From: an uncultured Prevotellaceae bacterium
GTDB taxonomy: Bacteria > Bacteroidota > Bacteroidia > Bacteroidales > Bacteroidaceae
Reading direction: 5' to 3'
DNA length: 64,000 bases
NCBI GenBank assembly: GCA_902801155.1
Contig: CADCHG010000001.1
Span: forward strand, 186,001-250,000
The notes beneath the pieces were generated by a model, which ran no database searches, was not told where the DNA came from, and saw only the letters and a list, made by a program, of their open reading frames with translations. The position numbers and the translations under genes were made by a program. Positions 1 through 9,748 of the stretch are shown here, piece after piece (position 1 is the first letter of the stretch; each line of letters opens with the position of its first letter).

Positions 1-417
1 CGCCCATTGCATGAACCAACGCTTCGTTCCTTCGGGAATCATATACACGGTATTCTCCTCTGGGTGCTTCTGATTCTTCAAATTGGTATATTCATAGCGG
101 AAGGCGATGCCGTCGTTATAGAGACGCATCACAATCTTTGCATTCTGACCGATAGAAGCCTGATATTCGTTTGCTTCATTCGTACAATGTAAACGCTTAC
201 CCTCAAGCATCTTATAGTCGGTCTTCACCTTATTAGCGAGATCCAGTTTAGAGAAAGGGATATCAGCTAATTCCAGAACCTTCTGCTTATCGTAGCTGAT
301 AACTAACTTATTATCGGCTGTTGTCACCGATAATTTTCCGTTTGGAGATGTTGCGTTCTGTGCATTCATTACCAGAACCGCGCCACATAGAATAATAGTT
401 GAGATTATTTTCTTCAT
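1..417 (-). CDS. GH97 family alpha-glucosidase/galactosidase, N-terminal part (cut by window edge)
   Basis: Only the first 139 codons are inside the window; the gene runs off the left edge. The start is the ATG at 415-417, followed by a short signal peptide (MKKIISTIILCGAVLVMNAQ). The mature part (SPNGKLSVTT, then DGIAFRYEY and EGTKRWFMQW) matches the N-terminal beta-sandwich of GH97 enzymes such as SusB, which release glucose or galactose from alpha-glycosides in the periplasm. The catalytic barrel is not visible, so substrate and inverting/retaining type cannot be judged. A SusC remnant lies upstream on the same strand, as expected for a sus-like locus. Confidence 0.8.
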   Translation of the reverse strand, partial: MKKIISTIILCGAVLVMNAQNATSPNGKLSVTTADNKLVISYDKQKVLELADIPFSKLDLANKVKTDYKMLEGKRLHCTNEANEYQASIGQNAKIVMRLYNDGIAFRYEYTNLKNQKHPEENTVYMIPEGTKRWFMQWA

Positions 418-433
418 ATTTTTTGTTTGGGTT

Positions 434-544
434 GAGGTCTAAGGTCGAAGGACTAAGGTCTAAGGACTAAGGACTAAGGACTTTCAGCCTTTGACTTTTG
501 ACCTTTGACTTTTGACTTTTGACATTTGTCTTTTGCCTTTTGAC
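434..544. repeat. Two-part heptamer tandem array
   Basis: Seven units close to AAGGACT (434-482) are followed by a six-base junction and eight units close to TTTTGAC (489-544). All units are exactly 7 bp. The same two unit types in inverted order occur at 44877-44960. The array sits just upstream of the GH97 start codon. Confidence 0.85.
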
Positions 545-725
545 TTTCGTATGCAAAAATAAATAAAAAAAATGAAACTCCAAACAAGAAATCGTTTTTC
601 TCCATTCAAATGGCGTTATTATGTCAAAATAGAAGTAAAAAAGTCGTTTCTCTCCAACTCTTCATCGTCATGATTACAAATGTGTTTTTCACGATAGTTT
701 TTTATTCCACGAAGATATTCCCCTC

Positions 726-838
726 TCTGATCGTCCTTCGCTCATAGTCCGTTCCTCCTCCGCTATGACTCCGCTCTTTCGCCTATATAGAACTATAGGA
801 TCATAGGAGCTACATAGGAGTTACATAGGAGTCATAAG
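726..838. repeat. 11-bp-period degenerate array
   Basis: Units of the type CTCCGCTATGA and CTCCGCTCTTT (about 735-775) are followed by ATAGGAGCTAC, ATAGGAGTTAC and ATAGGAGTCAT (about 802-835). Both parts repeat every 11 bp, although the unit sequence changes midway. Confidence 0.65.
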
Positions 839-856
839 GGAGGAAGAAAGAGAAAT

Positions 857-1353
857 TTACAGGCTTTTCAGTTTACGCTTGGCGAACTCAAGACTGCTGA
901 TGCCAAGTTTCCCGGTAATGCTCTCAGGACATGAATATGACAGAGTGACATTCTGCAGACGAATGTATGAACCAGAGCTGAAGGCAAAGTCTGAATATCC
1001 GAGGTGATAATAATATTTCTGATACACATCGCTCTTTGTCGTGGTGGTAAGTGCAGGATATTTTGCATCCTGTCCTGGAGTGGTCCAGTAATTTTCTGCC
1101 ATCTCATGCGTTACGTTATTTGACCAGCCAATAGGATTATAGTAATAATAGAGATAGCCGTACTGGTACTTGCGGTTACGGAAATAGAAGTTCACATCGA
1201 GCGAGAAATTGCGATAGGTGAACGTGTTGTTGAAACCGCCATAGAACTTAGGATCTCTCGTACCGAGATACTGGTAGTCATCGTTAGAGTTGATGATTCC
1301 GTCACCGTTCACATCCTCCACGGTTGGCAGACCTGTCTGGTTATCCACGCCAT
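857..1353 (-). pseudogene. SusC/RagA-type TonB receptor, C-terminal remnant
   Basis: About 160 residues resemble the last strands of SusC-type outer-membrane receptors: TGLPTVEDVNGDGIIN, then YLGTRDPKFYGGFNN and FSLDVNFYF, then SSGSYIRLQNVTLSYS. A full SusC has about 1000 residues with a plug domain, all missing here. The extreme C-terminus is also abnormal: after LGISSLE it reads FAKRKLKSL and stops, instead of ending in beta strands with a terminal aromatic residue. The remnant begins directly at the broken end of another gene fragment near 1345-1353, so it is probably a deletion product. It is very unlikely to make a working receptor. Confidence 0.8.
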
Positions 1354-1554
1354 ACCGCCTGTGAGGTTCTTCTTCAGACTGTTATCCCGATAACTGCCGA
1401 TGGAGGGAGTAGCATTAACAATCTCCCGGTATCTTTTCTTCGCTTCCTTGCGAAGCTGACTGATGTCCCATTCCGCACACTCTTCACGCAGCACCTTGAA
1501 ACATCGTCCCTGCATGAAGTGCCACATCAGCTTATCAGCAATAGTATATTCCAT
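1345..1554 (-). pseudogene. N-terminal fragment of a Bacteroidales cytosolic protein (ATC-hydrolase-like, tentative)
   Basis: About 67 residues starting MEYTIADKLMWHFMQGRC and continuing KEAKKRYREIVNATPSIG. The sequence is charged and helical, with no signal peptide. It resembles the start of Bacteroidales proteins annotated as L-2-amino-thiazoline-4-carboxylic acid hydrolase-like, but this is from memory and tentative. The frame breaks after about residue 67, where the SusC remnant begins in another frame. I read this as a gene cut by a deletion that joined it to the SusC tail. Confidence 0.5.
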
Positions 1555-1573
1555 AATAGAACAGGAAAGAGCA

Positions 1574-1667
1574 GTTCATAGTCTTATTCAGTTCATAGTT
1601 CATAGTGCATAGTTAGCCTACTCGCGCCAACCAACTATGAACTATGAATTATGAACTATGCACTATT
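1574..1667. repeat. Inverted heptamer repeat (GTTCATA / AACTATG units)
   Basis: Units GTTCATA, GTTCATA and GTGCATA on the left (from 1591, with one more copy at 1574-1580) face AACTATG, AACTATG, AATTATG and AACTATG on the right (1633-1660). They form a long hairpin with a short centre. The stop codon of the DUF4374 gene (1663-1665) lies inside the last unit, so the array directly abuts the gene end and may act as its terminator. Confidence 0.8.
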
Positions 1668-2913
1668 CAACGCTACAGAAGAATGATGGGAATCCCTCTA
1701 CTGTTGCCACCTTCGTCTCTACCTCTCCTGTGTTGATGTCAACTGTTGAGAAGCCGTTGTATTCGTCGTTTGCCGAGCCGTAAACCATCTTATTGCCATA
1801 GCGCCCCATGGCAACGCCATGTCCGTTAGAACGTGGAAGTCCTTCTATAACCTTTGCGGTCTTGTTGTAAAGGTCAATCAATACAGGAACACCGATACGT
1901 GCAAGGTATGTGTTGGTGTTTGTTGGGTCAAGGGCATAGGCATAACCGTATGCGTACATCTTTCCATTGCCGACATAACGGCACATCAGCAGCACGTTGA
2001 CATAGTCGCAACTCAAACCGCTGACCTTTGTCGTTGCGAAACTGAATTTATATGTTTCGTCAAACTCGGTCTCTCCCTTCCTGATACGTGCCATGCCTGA
2101 GTTGAGAGTTGGGATATAGCCAAACGACCCTGTGCAGTTGATGTAGATGTCGCCTTTCTCGTCCTCGAAGATAGACTGGTTGTCGATAGGACGTGTAGGA
2201 CCGCAAAGCTTGAGGGAGGTGTTGCGTATCTTCTTTATGAACTTATCGTCAGAGACATCATAAAGTGCCATCTCCAAAGCGTTTTCCTGAGGCATCCATT
2301 GTGCGTTATACTGTTCAAGACCAACAAATAGAATGCCATCGCGGATGTAGAGAGCACCAGGATATGCGGAAACGCCTTCGTTGCTGAGACTTGTGAGGTC
2401 GATGCGTGAAATCTCCTTCATCGTCTGAGGGTTGAAGGTGATGATGAGGTTAAGGCTCTGACAACAAACGTATGCCTTCTCTGTGTTTGCCTCTACAACG
2501 ATAGCCGCACTCGAATTTGCAGGAAGAGTCATAGACCCCTTGAGTTCCAGTTCGTTCTTGTCGTTGAGGATGTAACGCTTGAGCTTCATCTCTGTACCTC
2601 CCATATAGTCAGGGAATACATAGATGTTACCGCTCTTGCATACGCATGGGTAAGAGCCGAATCCGAGAGGCAGGGCATTGGCATTGGTGTAGTTCACGCC
2701 ATCTTGCAGTTTCCCTACAGCCTGTAGGTAACCGCTACCGCTATCGCCTGAGGGGTTGGTTACCGTGGTAGAAAACAGGATTCTGCCTTCTGATTTTGGC
2801 AGTTCATCATCATCATCATTGTCGCAGGCAGTAAAGCATACTGTTAATGCCATTGCCATAATGCCTAACCAAGCCTTTCCGGATGGAAGGATGTTTGAAA
2901 GTTTCTTTTGCAT
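1663..2913 (-). CDS. DUF4374 family lipoprotein
   Basis: A 416-residue exported lipoprotein with a signal peptide and lipobox ending in FTAC (Cys near residue 30), followed by an acidic DNDDDDE linker. The body reads as a beta-propeller-like protein with repeated strand pairs (for example GNIYVFPDYMGG and GDIYINCTGSFG), typical of DUF4374. In Bacteroidales this family commonly lies next to TonB receptors for iron or haem, as here, where the receptor is 57 bp upstream on the same strand. It probably binds a ligand at the cell surface or in the periplasm. The signal peptide is unusual: residues 6-17 (SNILPSGKAWLG) are encoded by a copy of a palindromic repeat found elsewhere in the window. Confidence 0.8.
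   Translation of the reverse strand: MQKKLSNILPSGKAWLGIMAMALTVCFTACDNDDDDELPKSEGRILFSTTVTNPSGDSGSGYLQAVGKLQDGVNYTNANALPLGFGSYPCVCKSGNIYVFPDYMGGTEMKLKRYILNDKNELELKGSMTLPANSSAAIVVEANTEKAYVCCQSLNLIITFNPQTMKEISRIDLTSLSNEGVSAYPGALYIRDGILFVGLEQYNAQWMPQENALEMALYDVSDDKFIKKIRNTSLKLCGPTRPIDNQSIFEDEKGDIYINCTGSFGYIPTLNSGMARIRKGETEFDETYKFSFATTKVSGLSCDYVNVLLMCRYVGNGKMYAYGYAYALDPTNTNTYLARIGVPVLIDLYNKTAKVIEGLPRSNGHGVAMGRYGNKMVYGSANDEYNGFSTVDINTGEVETKVATVEGFPSFFCSVE
2863..2895. repeat. Palindromic repeat inside the DUF4374 signal-peptide codons
   Basis: This 33-bp element (GCCTAACCAAGCC, centre, GGAAGGATGTT) is shared with 12299-12331, 43736-43768, 43944-43976 (inverted) and 54722-54754. Only this copy is inside a coding region. 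Confidence 0.8.
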
Positions 2914-2970
2914 GTTGTTTGTTTTTTTTGATTTGAAAATACTAACTACCCTTGAGGGGACTGGCGGGTA

Positions 2971-5091
2971 TTACTTCATTATATATTTCACCTTAAAAGC
3001 AACATTTCTTCCTGGAAGCGGACGGTTCAAGTCGGAATAAACAACCCTGTCGGTAAGGTTCTTCAGCTTGAAAGAAAGAGTCCAACGGTTGTTGCCGAAG
3101 CTATGCTCTATGCCAGTATCAAAAGTGAGTGATGTAGGGATTTTACGATCTTGATACTTACTCATCTCAAAGTCGTAGAAATACTCGTGGATATAGGAAG
3201 AGTCGAAGAGGAAACGGCTGTTCTGCTCCTTACCTCCAAAGAGATTCTCCTTGTGAAGCTCAATGCCGAAGTTTGCAAGGAAGTATGGGATGTTTGGCAT
3301 ACGCTTGTTGTACGTAGGGTTTGCAGCCGTTGAGCCCACTTCATGCTTACGCTTGTCCCTAAGATCCTGATAGGTGGCATTAGCATAGCAATAAAGGAAT
3401 GACGTTACATCGCCCTTGATGTCAATCTCCGCTCCTTTCGTTACAACCTTTCCGAAGTTGGCATAGCGAGCCATAGACGGAATCATGTCGGCCTGATAGC
3501 GAATCATATCGTCAAGCTGGTTTAGGAAACAGTTTGCCTCGATCTCTACAAAACCATACGAATTGGTATGGTGATAGATTACTCCTCCTGTCAATCCCTT
3601 GCATCTCTCTGGCTCAAGATTAGTAGCAGGAAGTATGGAGTAGCCATTGCCTGTCAGCTCCTCTGCTGTAGGGATGCGAACCTCAGAGCTAACCGCTATC
3701 TTGGCAAGGAGATCGTCGGTTATCTTATATCGCATAGCCTCGCTGACGCCCCAGTAGTTACGGTTCAGGCTTACATCAACTGGGTTGTTGATATAGGTGC
3801 GCTCCAGAACCCTCGTCTCTGAACTGTAATTGAAGTTCTTTAAGGTCGTGGCACTCATGAATTTTCCGTTGAACAAGGTAAGGTCGTATGAGAAACCGGT
3901 CGTGAAACTGCTCATGTGGCTTGGGAAGTTGGTCTGATAGCCGAAACTCTTGTCCATAAGTTCGTTCTCGGGATTCTGCCTTGTATGGGTGGCATAAAGA
4001 TTTATGTTGAATGAGTGATGCTCATTCAGCAGATAGTTCAGATTTAGCTTGCCAACATAGTCGTGAGTACGGTTGTCAGAATCAGAAGCATAGGTTCCCT
4101 GTTCTCCTCCGTATATTGTAACAGGGGAATATCTGTTGCCATCCCAGTCATAGCGCGACATTGCCTTGTCGCACAAACCATTCTTGCCATAGCTAAAGCA
4201 TCCGTCAAAATCGAGGTCAAGACCGTCAATAAGGAAGTTGTCACGCTTCAAAGTGAGGGCGGCTATTCCTGACATTCCGTGATTGTATGCCTCACGGATG
4301 TCGCTGTCAATGCCCTGAATCTCAGCCCTTGTTGCCAAGAACACAAGTTCGAGCTTCGCCTCGTCGAAATACCATTTCGTGGCTTTTATCGAGCCTCCGA
4401 GCATCGCCTTCTTGAACTGGTCGTGATCACGCTCTACTACGCGGTTGTCAAGATTCTGAAGGTGCATCCTATAGTTGTTGTCCGAATATGTCAGACAGCC
4501 TCCAAAGCCGAATTGCAAGCCGGAATTGTTATCTGTTCTCTTGAATGCAAAGTTCAGTTTATGGGTATTGAAAGATGCAATCTCATAGCTTGCATCCAGA
4601 TATACAGGCGGATATTCCTTCGTCACTACATTCACGGCACCTCCCAGGGCAGAGCCTCCAAAACGATAAGGCACAATACCTTTATATACCTCTATGCGTT
4701 CAATCATATCCGTCGGGATGTCATTAAGCGAGACATAGTCGCTTAGCTGACCTATGGCAGCCTCGTCAATATAAACTCCCATTCGTTTTCCCTCAAGACC
4801 GCGCACGGATATTCGTGAGGCACTACCCACACCTCCGGTACTTCTAATCGCAATACCAGCGGTTCGAGCAAGCGCATCGTTAATACTTGTGGTAGTTCCT
4901 TCCAACTGCCGTTTACCTAAGACCGTGACAGGCATGGCTGCCTCACGCATCTTGCGAATCTCGTTGTGAGCAACAACGGTTACACCGTCCAAATCCTTTT
5001 TGTAAACATAGCTTGTATCGGCATTTGCATTATCCTGAGCTGATACATTCGTTGCAGCCATTAAGGCCGAAAATACAATCTTTAATTTCAT
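2971..5091 (-). CDS. TonB-dependent outer-membrane receptor (metal/haem type)
   Basis: A 706-residue receptor with a signal peptide (MKLKIVFSALMAATNVSAQ), a TonB-box-like segment (DGVTVVAH) and a plug domain. Plug features include SASRISVRGLEGKRMGVYID, the IERIEVYKG motif and GSALGGAVNVVTKE. The rest is a 22-strand-type barrel with long loops. It lacks the N-terminal carboxypeptidase-like domain of SusC proteins and is shorter than they are, so it belongs to the siderophore/haem/cobalamin-type receptors. With the downstream DUF4374 lipoprotein it probably forms a two-gene uptake operon. The substrate cannot be read from the sequence. No cobalamin riboswitch was seen in the leader. Confidence 0.85.
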   Translation of the reverse strand: MKLKIVFSALMAATNVSAQDNANADTSYVYKKDLDGVTVVAHNEIRKMREAAMPVTVLGKRQLEGTTTSINDALARTAGIAIRSTGGVGSASRISVRGLEGKRMGVYIDEAAIGQLSDYVSLNDIPTDMIERIEVYKGIVPYRFGGSALGGAVNVVTKEYPPVYLDASYEIASFNTHKLNFAFKRTDNNSGLQFGFGGCLTYSDNNYRMHLQNLDNRVVERDHDQFKKAMLGGSIKATKWYFDEAKLELVFLATRAEIQGIDSDIREAYNHGMSGIAALTLKRDNFLIDGLDLDFDGCFSYGKNGLCDKAMSRYDWDGNRYSPVTIYGGEQGTYASDSDNRTHDYVGKLNLNYLLNEHHSFNINLYATHTRQNPENELMDKSFGYQTNFPSHMSSFTTGFSYDLTLFNGKFMSATTLKNFNYSSETRVLERTYINNPVDVSLNRNYWGVSEAMRYKITDDLLAKIAVSSEVRIPTAEELTGNGYSILPATNLEPERCKGLTGGVIYHHTNSYGFVEIEANCFLNQLDDMIRYQADMIPSMARYANFGKVVTKGAEIDIKGDVTSFLYCYANATYQDLRDKRKHEVGSTAANPTYNKRMPNIPYFLANFGIELHKENLFGGKEQNSRFLFDSSYIHEYFYDFEMSKYQDRKIPTSLTFDTGIEHSFGNNRWTLSFKLKNLTDRVVYSDLNRPLPGRNVAFKVKYIMK

Positions 5092-5162
5092 TTATTGTCT
5101 TTATTAACTATATGTTAGTTATGTTCGCTATTCAAGGCCGCTGGTCTTCGATTTACCGACTG

Positions 5163-5195
5163 CAAAATTACAGATAAAATCCTATGCCAGCCAAA
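5163..5195 (-). promoter_or_regulatory. Promoter of the TonB receptor operon
   Basis: On the minus strand, TAATTTTG (5163-5170) is preceded by TTTG (5192-5195) with a 21-bp spacer, the normal Bacteroidales -7/-33 arrangement. It leaves a leader of about 65 nt before the receptor ATG. Confidence 0.7.
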
Positions 5196-5318
5196 TATTT
5201 CAATGACAAAATCGCCCCCTCCACCTTAAAATACTCATTTCTCGGTATCATTTTCTGTTATCATATAATTAACAGAATACCCACATTTATGTATTTTCAT
5301 TCGTATCCGTCTTCATTA

Positions 5319-5350
5319 TTTGCACAATAGAAAAACATATTCTAACTTTG
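5319..5350 (+). promoter_or_regulatory. Promoter of eno
   Basis: TTTG (5319-5322), a 20-bp spacer and TAACTTTG (5343-5350) match the Bacteroidales -33/-7 consensus. The start codon lies about 55 nt downstream of the -7 element. Confidence 0.75.
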
Positions 5351-5402
5351 CAACATCAAATCAAAATAAATGCATAAAAACATAATGATTTTTATTCGAT
5401 AA

Positions 5403-6713
<1,311 letters not shown>

Positions 6714-6785
6714 TATTAGACGATGAATATGTAACCTTCGCACATACCATGTGTGAACATACGAACTTTTGAATAAACCATTTTT

Positions 6786-6821
6786 AAAACAGGCTACATT
6801 GTGAAATGCAGCCTGTTTTTT
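6786..6821 (+). terminator. Intrinsic terminator of eno
   Basis: The 8-bp stem AACAGGCT/AGCCTGTT (6788-6795 with 6810-6817), extended by weaker pairs, is followed by a T run. Confidence 0.85.
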
Positions 6822-6855
6822 GTTCTTCACATTATTTCGATTTTCCTTTAAAAAC

Positions 6856-6886
6856 TTGCCTGTATCGGAATTTTTTACTACTTTTG
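6856..6886 (+). promoter_or_regulatory. Promoter of the acetyltransferase gene
   Basis: TTG (6856-6858), a 20-bp spacer and TACTTTTG (6879-6886) match the Bacteroidales consensus. The leader would be about 95 nt. Confidence 0.6.
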
Positions 6887-6986
6887 CGCCTAAACATAGC
6901 ATAAAAACTTGCCAATAATGAAGTACTTCAGAATTGAGGAGTAAAACTGTTTCGCCCTACATTTTAGGCACAAAACTAAGGAATAT

Positions 6987-7460
6987 ATGGAAAAGATAGT
7001 TTACAGGAAGCTGACAGAAGCTGAACTGGAGATATTTATCAATATGAGGATTGCGCAGCTTACTGAAGAATACACTAATACGGGAAGAAGCATTCCCGAA
7101 GGAGTGGATCTCAAGACTGCATTGAGGGACTATTACCAGAGGCATATGAAAGAAGGAACCTTCGTTTCATGGTTGGCAATGGATGGCGATAAGATTATCG
7201 GCACAAGCGGTATGTCCTTTGTCGAGAAACCTCCATACTTCACTTGTCCGTCTGGAAGATTGGGGCTGCTGTCAAGTATGTACACCGATCCACGTTATAG
7301 AAGGATGGGTATTGCAAAAGAACTTCTTCACAGAGTCGTTGAAGAGGCAAGAGCCTATGGTTGTGGATCTGTACATATAACAGCCTCGAATATGGGCGTA
7401 AAGCTGTACACGGCATACGGTTTCAAGCATAACGGCAACTTTATGCAATACGACCTTTAG
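6987..7460 (+). CDS. GNAT family N-acetyltransferase
   Basis: 157 residues with the GNAT fold. The central beta strands and the acetyl-CoA pyrophosphate loop are visible as SMYTDPRYRRMGIAKELL (R-x-x-G-x-A type motif). The C-terminal part, ITASNMGVKLYTAYGFK, is the usual motif B region. The protein is cytosolic without a signal peptide. The family acetylates small amines, antibiotics or protein N-termini; the substrate cannot be inferred. A lipoprotein gene follows 42 bp downstream and may be co-transcribed. Confidence 0.85.
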   Translation: MEKIVYRKLTEAELEIFINMRIAQLTEEYTNTGRSIPEGVDLKTALRDYYQRHMKEGTFVSWLAMDGDKIIGTSGMSFVEKPPYFTCPSGRLGLLSSMYTDPRYRRMGIAKELLHRVVEEARAYGCGSVHITASNMGVKLYTAYGFKHNGNFMQYDL

Positions 7461-7502
7461 CAAGCACAATATGAAAGAACAAAAGAACCATTGAAATATA
7501 TT

Positions 7503-8153
7503 ATGAACCAGAAACTCAAATTCCTTATACCAATTTTCCTCATCCTCCTTCTTGCATCCTGCAACGAGAAAGAAGAGAAGAAGCACGCATTACCAGCTCC
7601 TATGGAAGAGATTGATACCACAAGCATGAAGAAAAGTCTGTTGCGTGAGATAAAAGCATTCGTCGTGGAACATGACAGTTGCAAGGCATTCATTCTGTAT
7701 AGTATGAAGACATCCAAAATGAAAAAGAATCAATATAATGGATGTATAGGATGCCGATTAATCTTCAATGATATATTCTGTATTCATGAGGCTGCCGATT
7801 TACATTTTGATAGCGGAGAATTCACAGTAAGAAGAAACTATCCACATAGATATATTGATATTAACGGTAAGATTATATATGTTCCTTCAGAAGATGACTC
7901 ATTCTATGACCAGAAGAAACTAAAGAGCATTGTGGATAGCACAGTAGTGAAAGAAGAGCGTCCTATAGACAAGAGATATTTCATCATATACGACTTAAAA
8001 GACAGCTGTGAGAAAGTCTCATATCCATTCTTTAGTGATAGCATATACGAATATGAACCCAATTCTATAACTCCAATATTCACCAAGGATGAACAGACAA
8101 CCCATATCCATTTTGTAAACATAAAAGCCTCTCCAGAACATAATAGCAAATAA
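7503..8153 (+). CDS. Hypothetical lipoprotein
   Basis: 216 residues beginning MNQKLKFLIPIFLILLLASC, a clean lipoprotein signal with Cys20 as the acylated residue. I chose this ATG over one four codons upstream because it gives a standard signal peptide. The mature protein is rich in Asp, Lys and Tyr, with no motif I recognise. It contains a CIGC pair near residue 86 that could form a disulfide or bind metal. Function unknown. Confidence 0.7.
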   Translation: MNQKLKFLIPIFLILLLASCNEKEEKKHALPAPMEEIDTTSMKKSLLREIKAFVVEHDSCKAFILYSMKTSKMKKNQYNGCIGCRLIFNDIFCIHEAADLHFDSGEFTVRRNYPHRYIDINGKIIYVPSEDDSFYDQKKLKSIVDSTVVKEERPIDKRYFIIYDLKDSCEKVSYPFFSDSIYEYEPNSITPIFTKDEQTTHIHFVNIKASPEHNSK

Positions 8154-8631
8154 GATTTTTCTCAAACGCGGAGTCGCAGAGTTTTTCTTTACGAACACGG
8201 AATTATTCGTAAGCTCATCAAGCTAAAGCAAGTCACGAAAGAAACGAAGTTTTGTTTATTCTGTTACTTCCGTGTTCAGATAAATACTTTGATATATTGA
8301 GAATGGGTGGAATCAGAATCCGTTTCTCTTCGCTCGTAGCCTTTGATAGAAGAGCATGACCTGCATTTCTTCATTCTACGTTGTTCTGTTGTCGGCTCCC
8401 TTTGCCTCCCATCAGAAATGGGAATCACATAGGAATCACTTGGGAATCACATGGGACTTGCTCCAGACGCTTCCGGGCAATTTCGTGACCCCGAATCATG
8501 TTTTCTTGAGTATAAAATTACCAAATCCCGAATTGGCGGTTAGGACTTAGCATGAGTTAGCGTGCAATAGTAGGACATTTTCCTGATTTTTTCCTGTAAG
8601 ATGATTATCCGCAATTAGGTGACATGCGGCC
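8154..8631. other. Gene-free DNA with composite repeats
   Basis: No credible gene. 8166-8186 (CGCGGAGTCGCAGAGTTTTTC) is shared with 47525-47545. AGCTCATCAAGCTAAAGCAA (8213-8232) has relatives at 8846-8865 and, inverted, near 47454-47495. An 11-bp array lies at 8419-8462. Confidence 0.6.
8419..8462. repeat. 11-bp tandem array (TGGGAATCACA units)
   Basis: TGGGAATCACA, TAGGAATCACT, TGGGAATCACA and TGGGACTTGCT follow each other with an exact 11-bp period. Confidence 0.85.
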
Positions 8632-8825
8632 TGAAGGGCCAATAAGCTAACAGCCTAGGGCATCGCCCTAGGTATAGCGAGAGAGTAAGTTCGCCCTGAA
8701 AGGGCAAAAGCATTATATCATGTGTTAGGGCTTTTGCCCCTTCAGGGCGTTGAATTCCCCATTTAACCAATACCACAGGGCGTTGCCCTGGGCTATTGGC
8801 TCGTTGCCCCTTCGGGGCGCAAACC
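8632..8825. repeat. Composite GC-rich palindromic element
   Basis: Several palindromes are nested: CCTAGGGC/GCCCTAGG (8654-8672), 20-bp arms with one mismatch at 8692-8711 and 8730-8749, CAGGGC/GCCCTG (8776-8790) and GCCCC/GGGGC (8806-8818). Two half-elements, each with a CCAATA box, face each other. Elements of this look are common between genes of Bacteroidales. Stable hairpins suggest an RNA-level or transposition-related role. Confidence 0.75.
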
Positions 8826-8840
8826 GACTAGCAATTTTAC

Positions 8841-9391
8841 GCTAAGCTCAACAAGCTAAAGCAAATTCCCAATCTACGCAATCTTAATCCAATAAGAAAC
8901 TGGACTTGCGCCCTTGATTTAGAAAGTAAATTAAAAGAAATTTAAACCTGTAAATTAATTTACTGATAAAATTTATTGCTCATTTGTTTTCCCAATAATA
9001 TACTCGCGCAAGCGAGCCTTTCTTTTGCTTTGCCTGCCAAGCAGCAATCTTCTGCATCTAAATCTGGACAGAAGCATGCAAAGAGTGACAGATAATCTCA
9101 ACAATCTTGTCCGACAGGTCCTTTTTCTACACTTGATGAACCGATAAGAAGGTTTATTGGGCCGTGGAGCTCGAGGAAACGGTTAATTCAATTATGACCT
9201 TCACGCCTTGTAGATGAGATGCAAATGCCGAAAATGGCATCAGAATGACAGTTTTACGCGTCTTAGGAGGCAAAAAATTAATGATTTCTGTACCGTTTTT
9301 TGTTCAGGCATCATTGGTACTGTTAATCTTGAAATATCCTACATTGTTGAAAATCAGCTTATTAGAAGATATTAAACTAAAGACCGAGCAT
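8841..9391. other. Gene-free DNA, possibly decayed
   Basis: No intact gene. One 37-codon open stretch on the minus strand (about 9145-9260) reads like a protein fragment (PFSAFASHLQGVKVIIE) but matches no family I recognise. It may be a decayed gene or transposase. Confidence 0.4.
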
Positions 9392-9562
9392 GGACAGGAC
9401 AGTACGGACAGAAGGACAGTTGAATTTTTGAAAACACGAATTTTCTTTATCTTTACTTATAACTATCTTATTATTAATTAATTATAATATATAATATATA
9501 GAAAATAGAGATAAATGTATTGCAAAAACACATCTGTCCATCTGTCCAACTGTCCAATTGTC
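9392..9562. repeat. Inverted pair of octamer arrays around an AT-rich core
   Basis: Units like GGACAGTA, GGACAGAA and GGACAGTT (9392-9421) are mirrored by CTGTCCAT, CTGTCCAA and CTGTCCAA (9533-9562). The 110 bp between them is almost pure A/T. Together they could fold into one long hairpin. Confidence 0.75.
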
Positions 9563-9748
9563 ACGCTCACGCTCTACCCAGACAAACTTCTTCCCTATAT
9601 AGCCTTTGACACCATCACGCAACTATTCACCCACCTCGAAGGCAAAGATGTCAACGCTAAAGTCGGCATCCTTCTTCAGAGGGTAGAAAAAAGATTAATG
9701 TATAAAATGACAGAATAACATGAAAAAACGCTGAAAAGAAAAATAAAA

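Larger units (their letters stand above)
418..856. other. Gene-free gap with short-period tandem repeats
   Basis: No gene is seen here. The gap holds a two-part heptamer array (434-544), an AT-rich stretch and an 11-bp-period array (about 726-838). No convincing TAnnTTTG promoter for the GH97 gene was found on the minus strand. Confidence 0.6.

Noticed and set aside
5092..5162. Cobalamin riboswitch before the TonB receptor
   Set aside because: The leader of about 65 nt is too short and lacks the conserved B12 box.
8356..8550. A 64-codon plus-strand frame
   Set aside because: It is largely the 11-bp array in translation.
8632..8825. Insertion sequence
   Set aside because: Only hairpins are present; there is no transposase frame and no clear target duplication.
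9145..9260. Transposase remnant on the minus strand
   Set aside because: A short protein-like stretch exists, but nothing in it matches a transposase motif, so the identity cannot be supported.
9515..9718. A 67-codon plus-strand frame
   Set aside because: Its first part is the octamer repeat and the remainder matches no family. No promoter is placed for it, and the carbonic anhydrase promoter follows directly.
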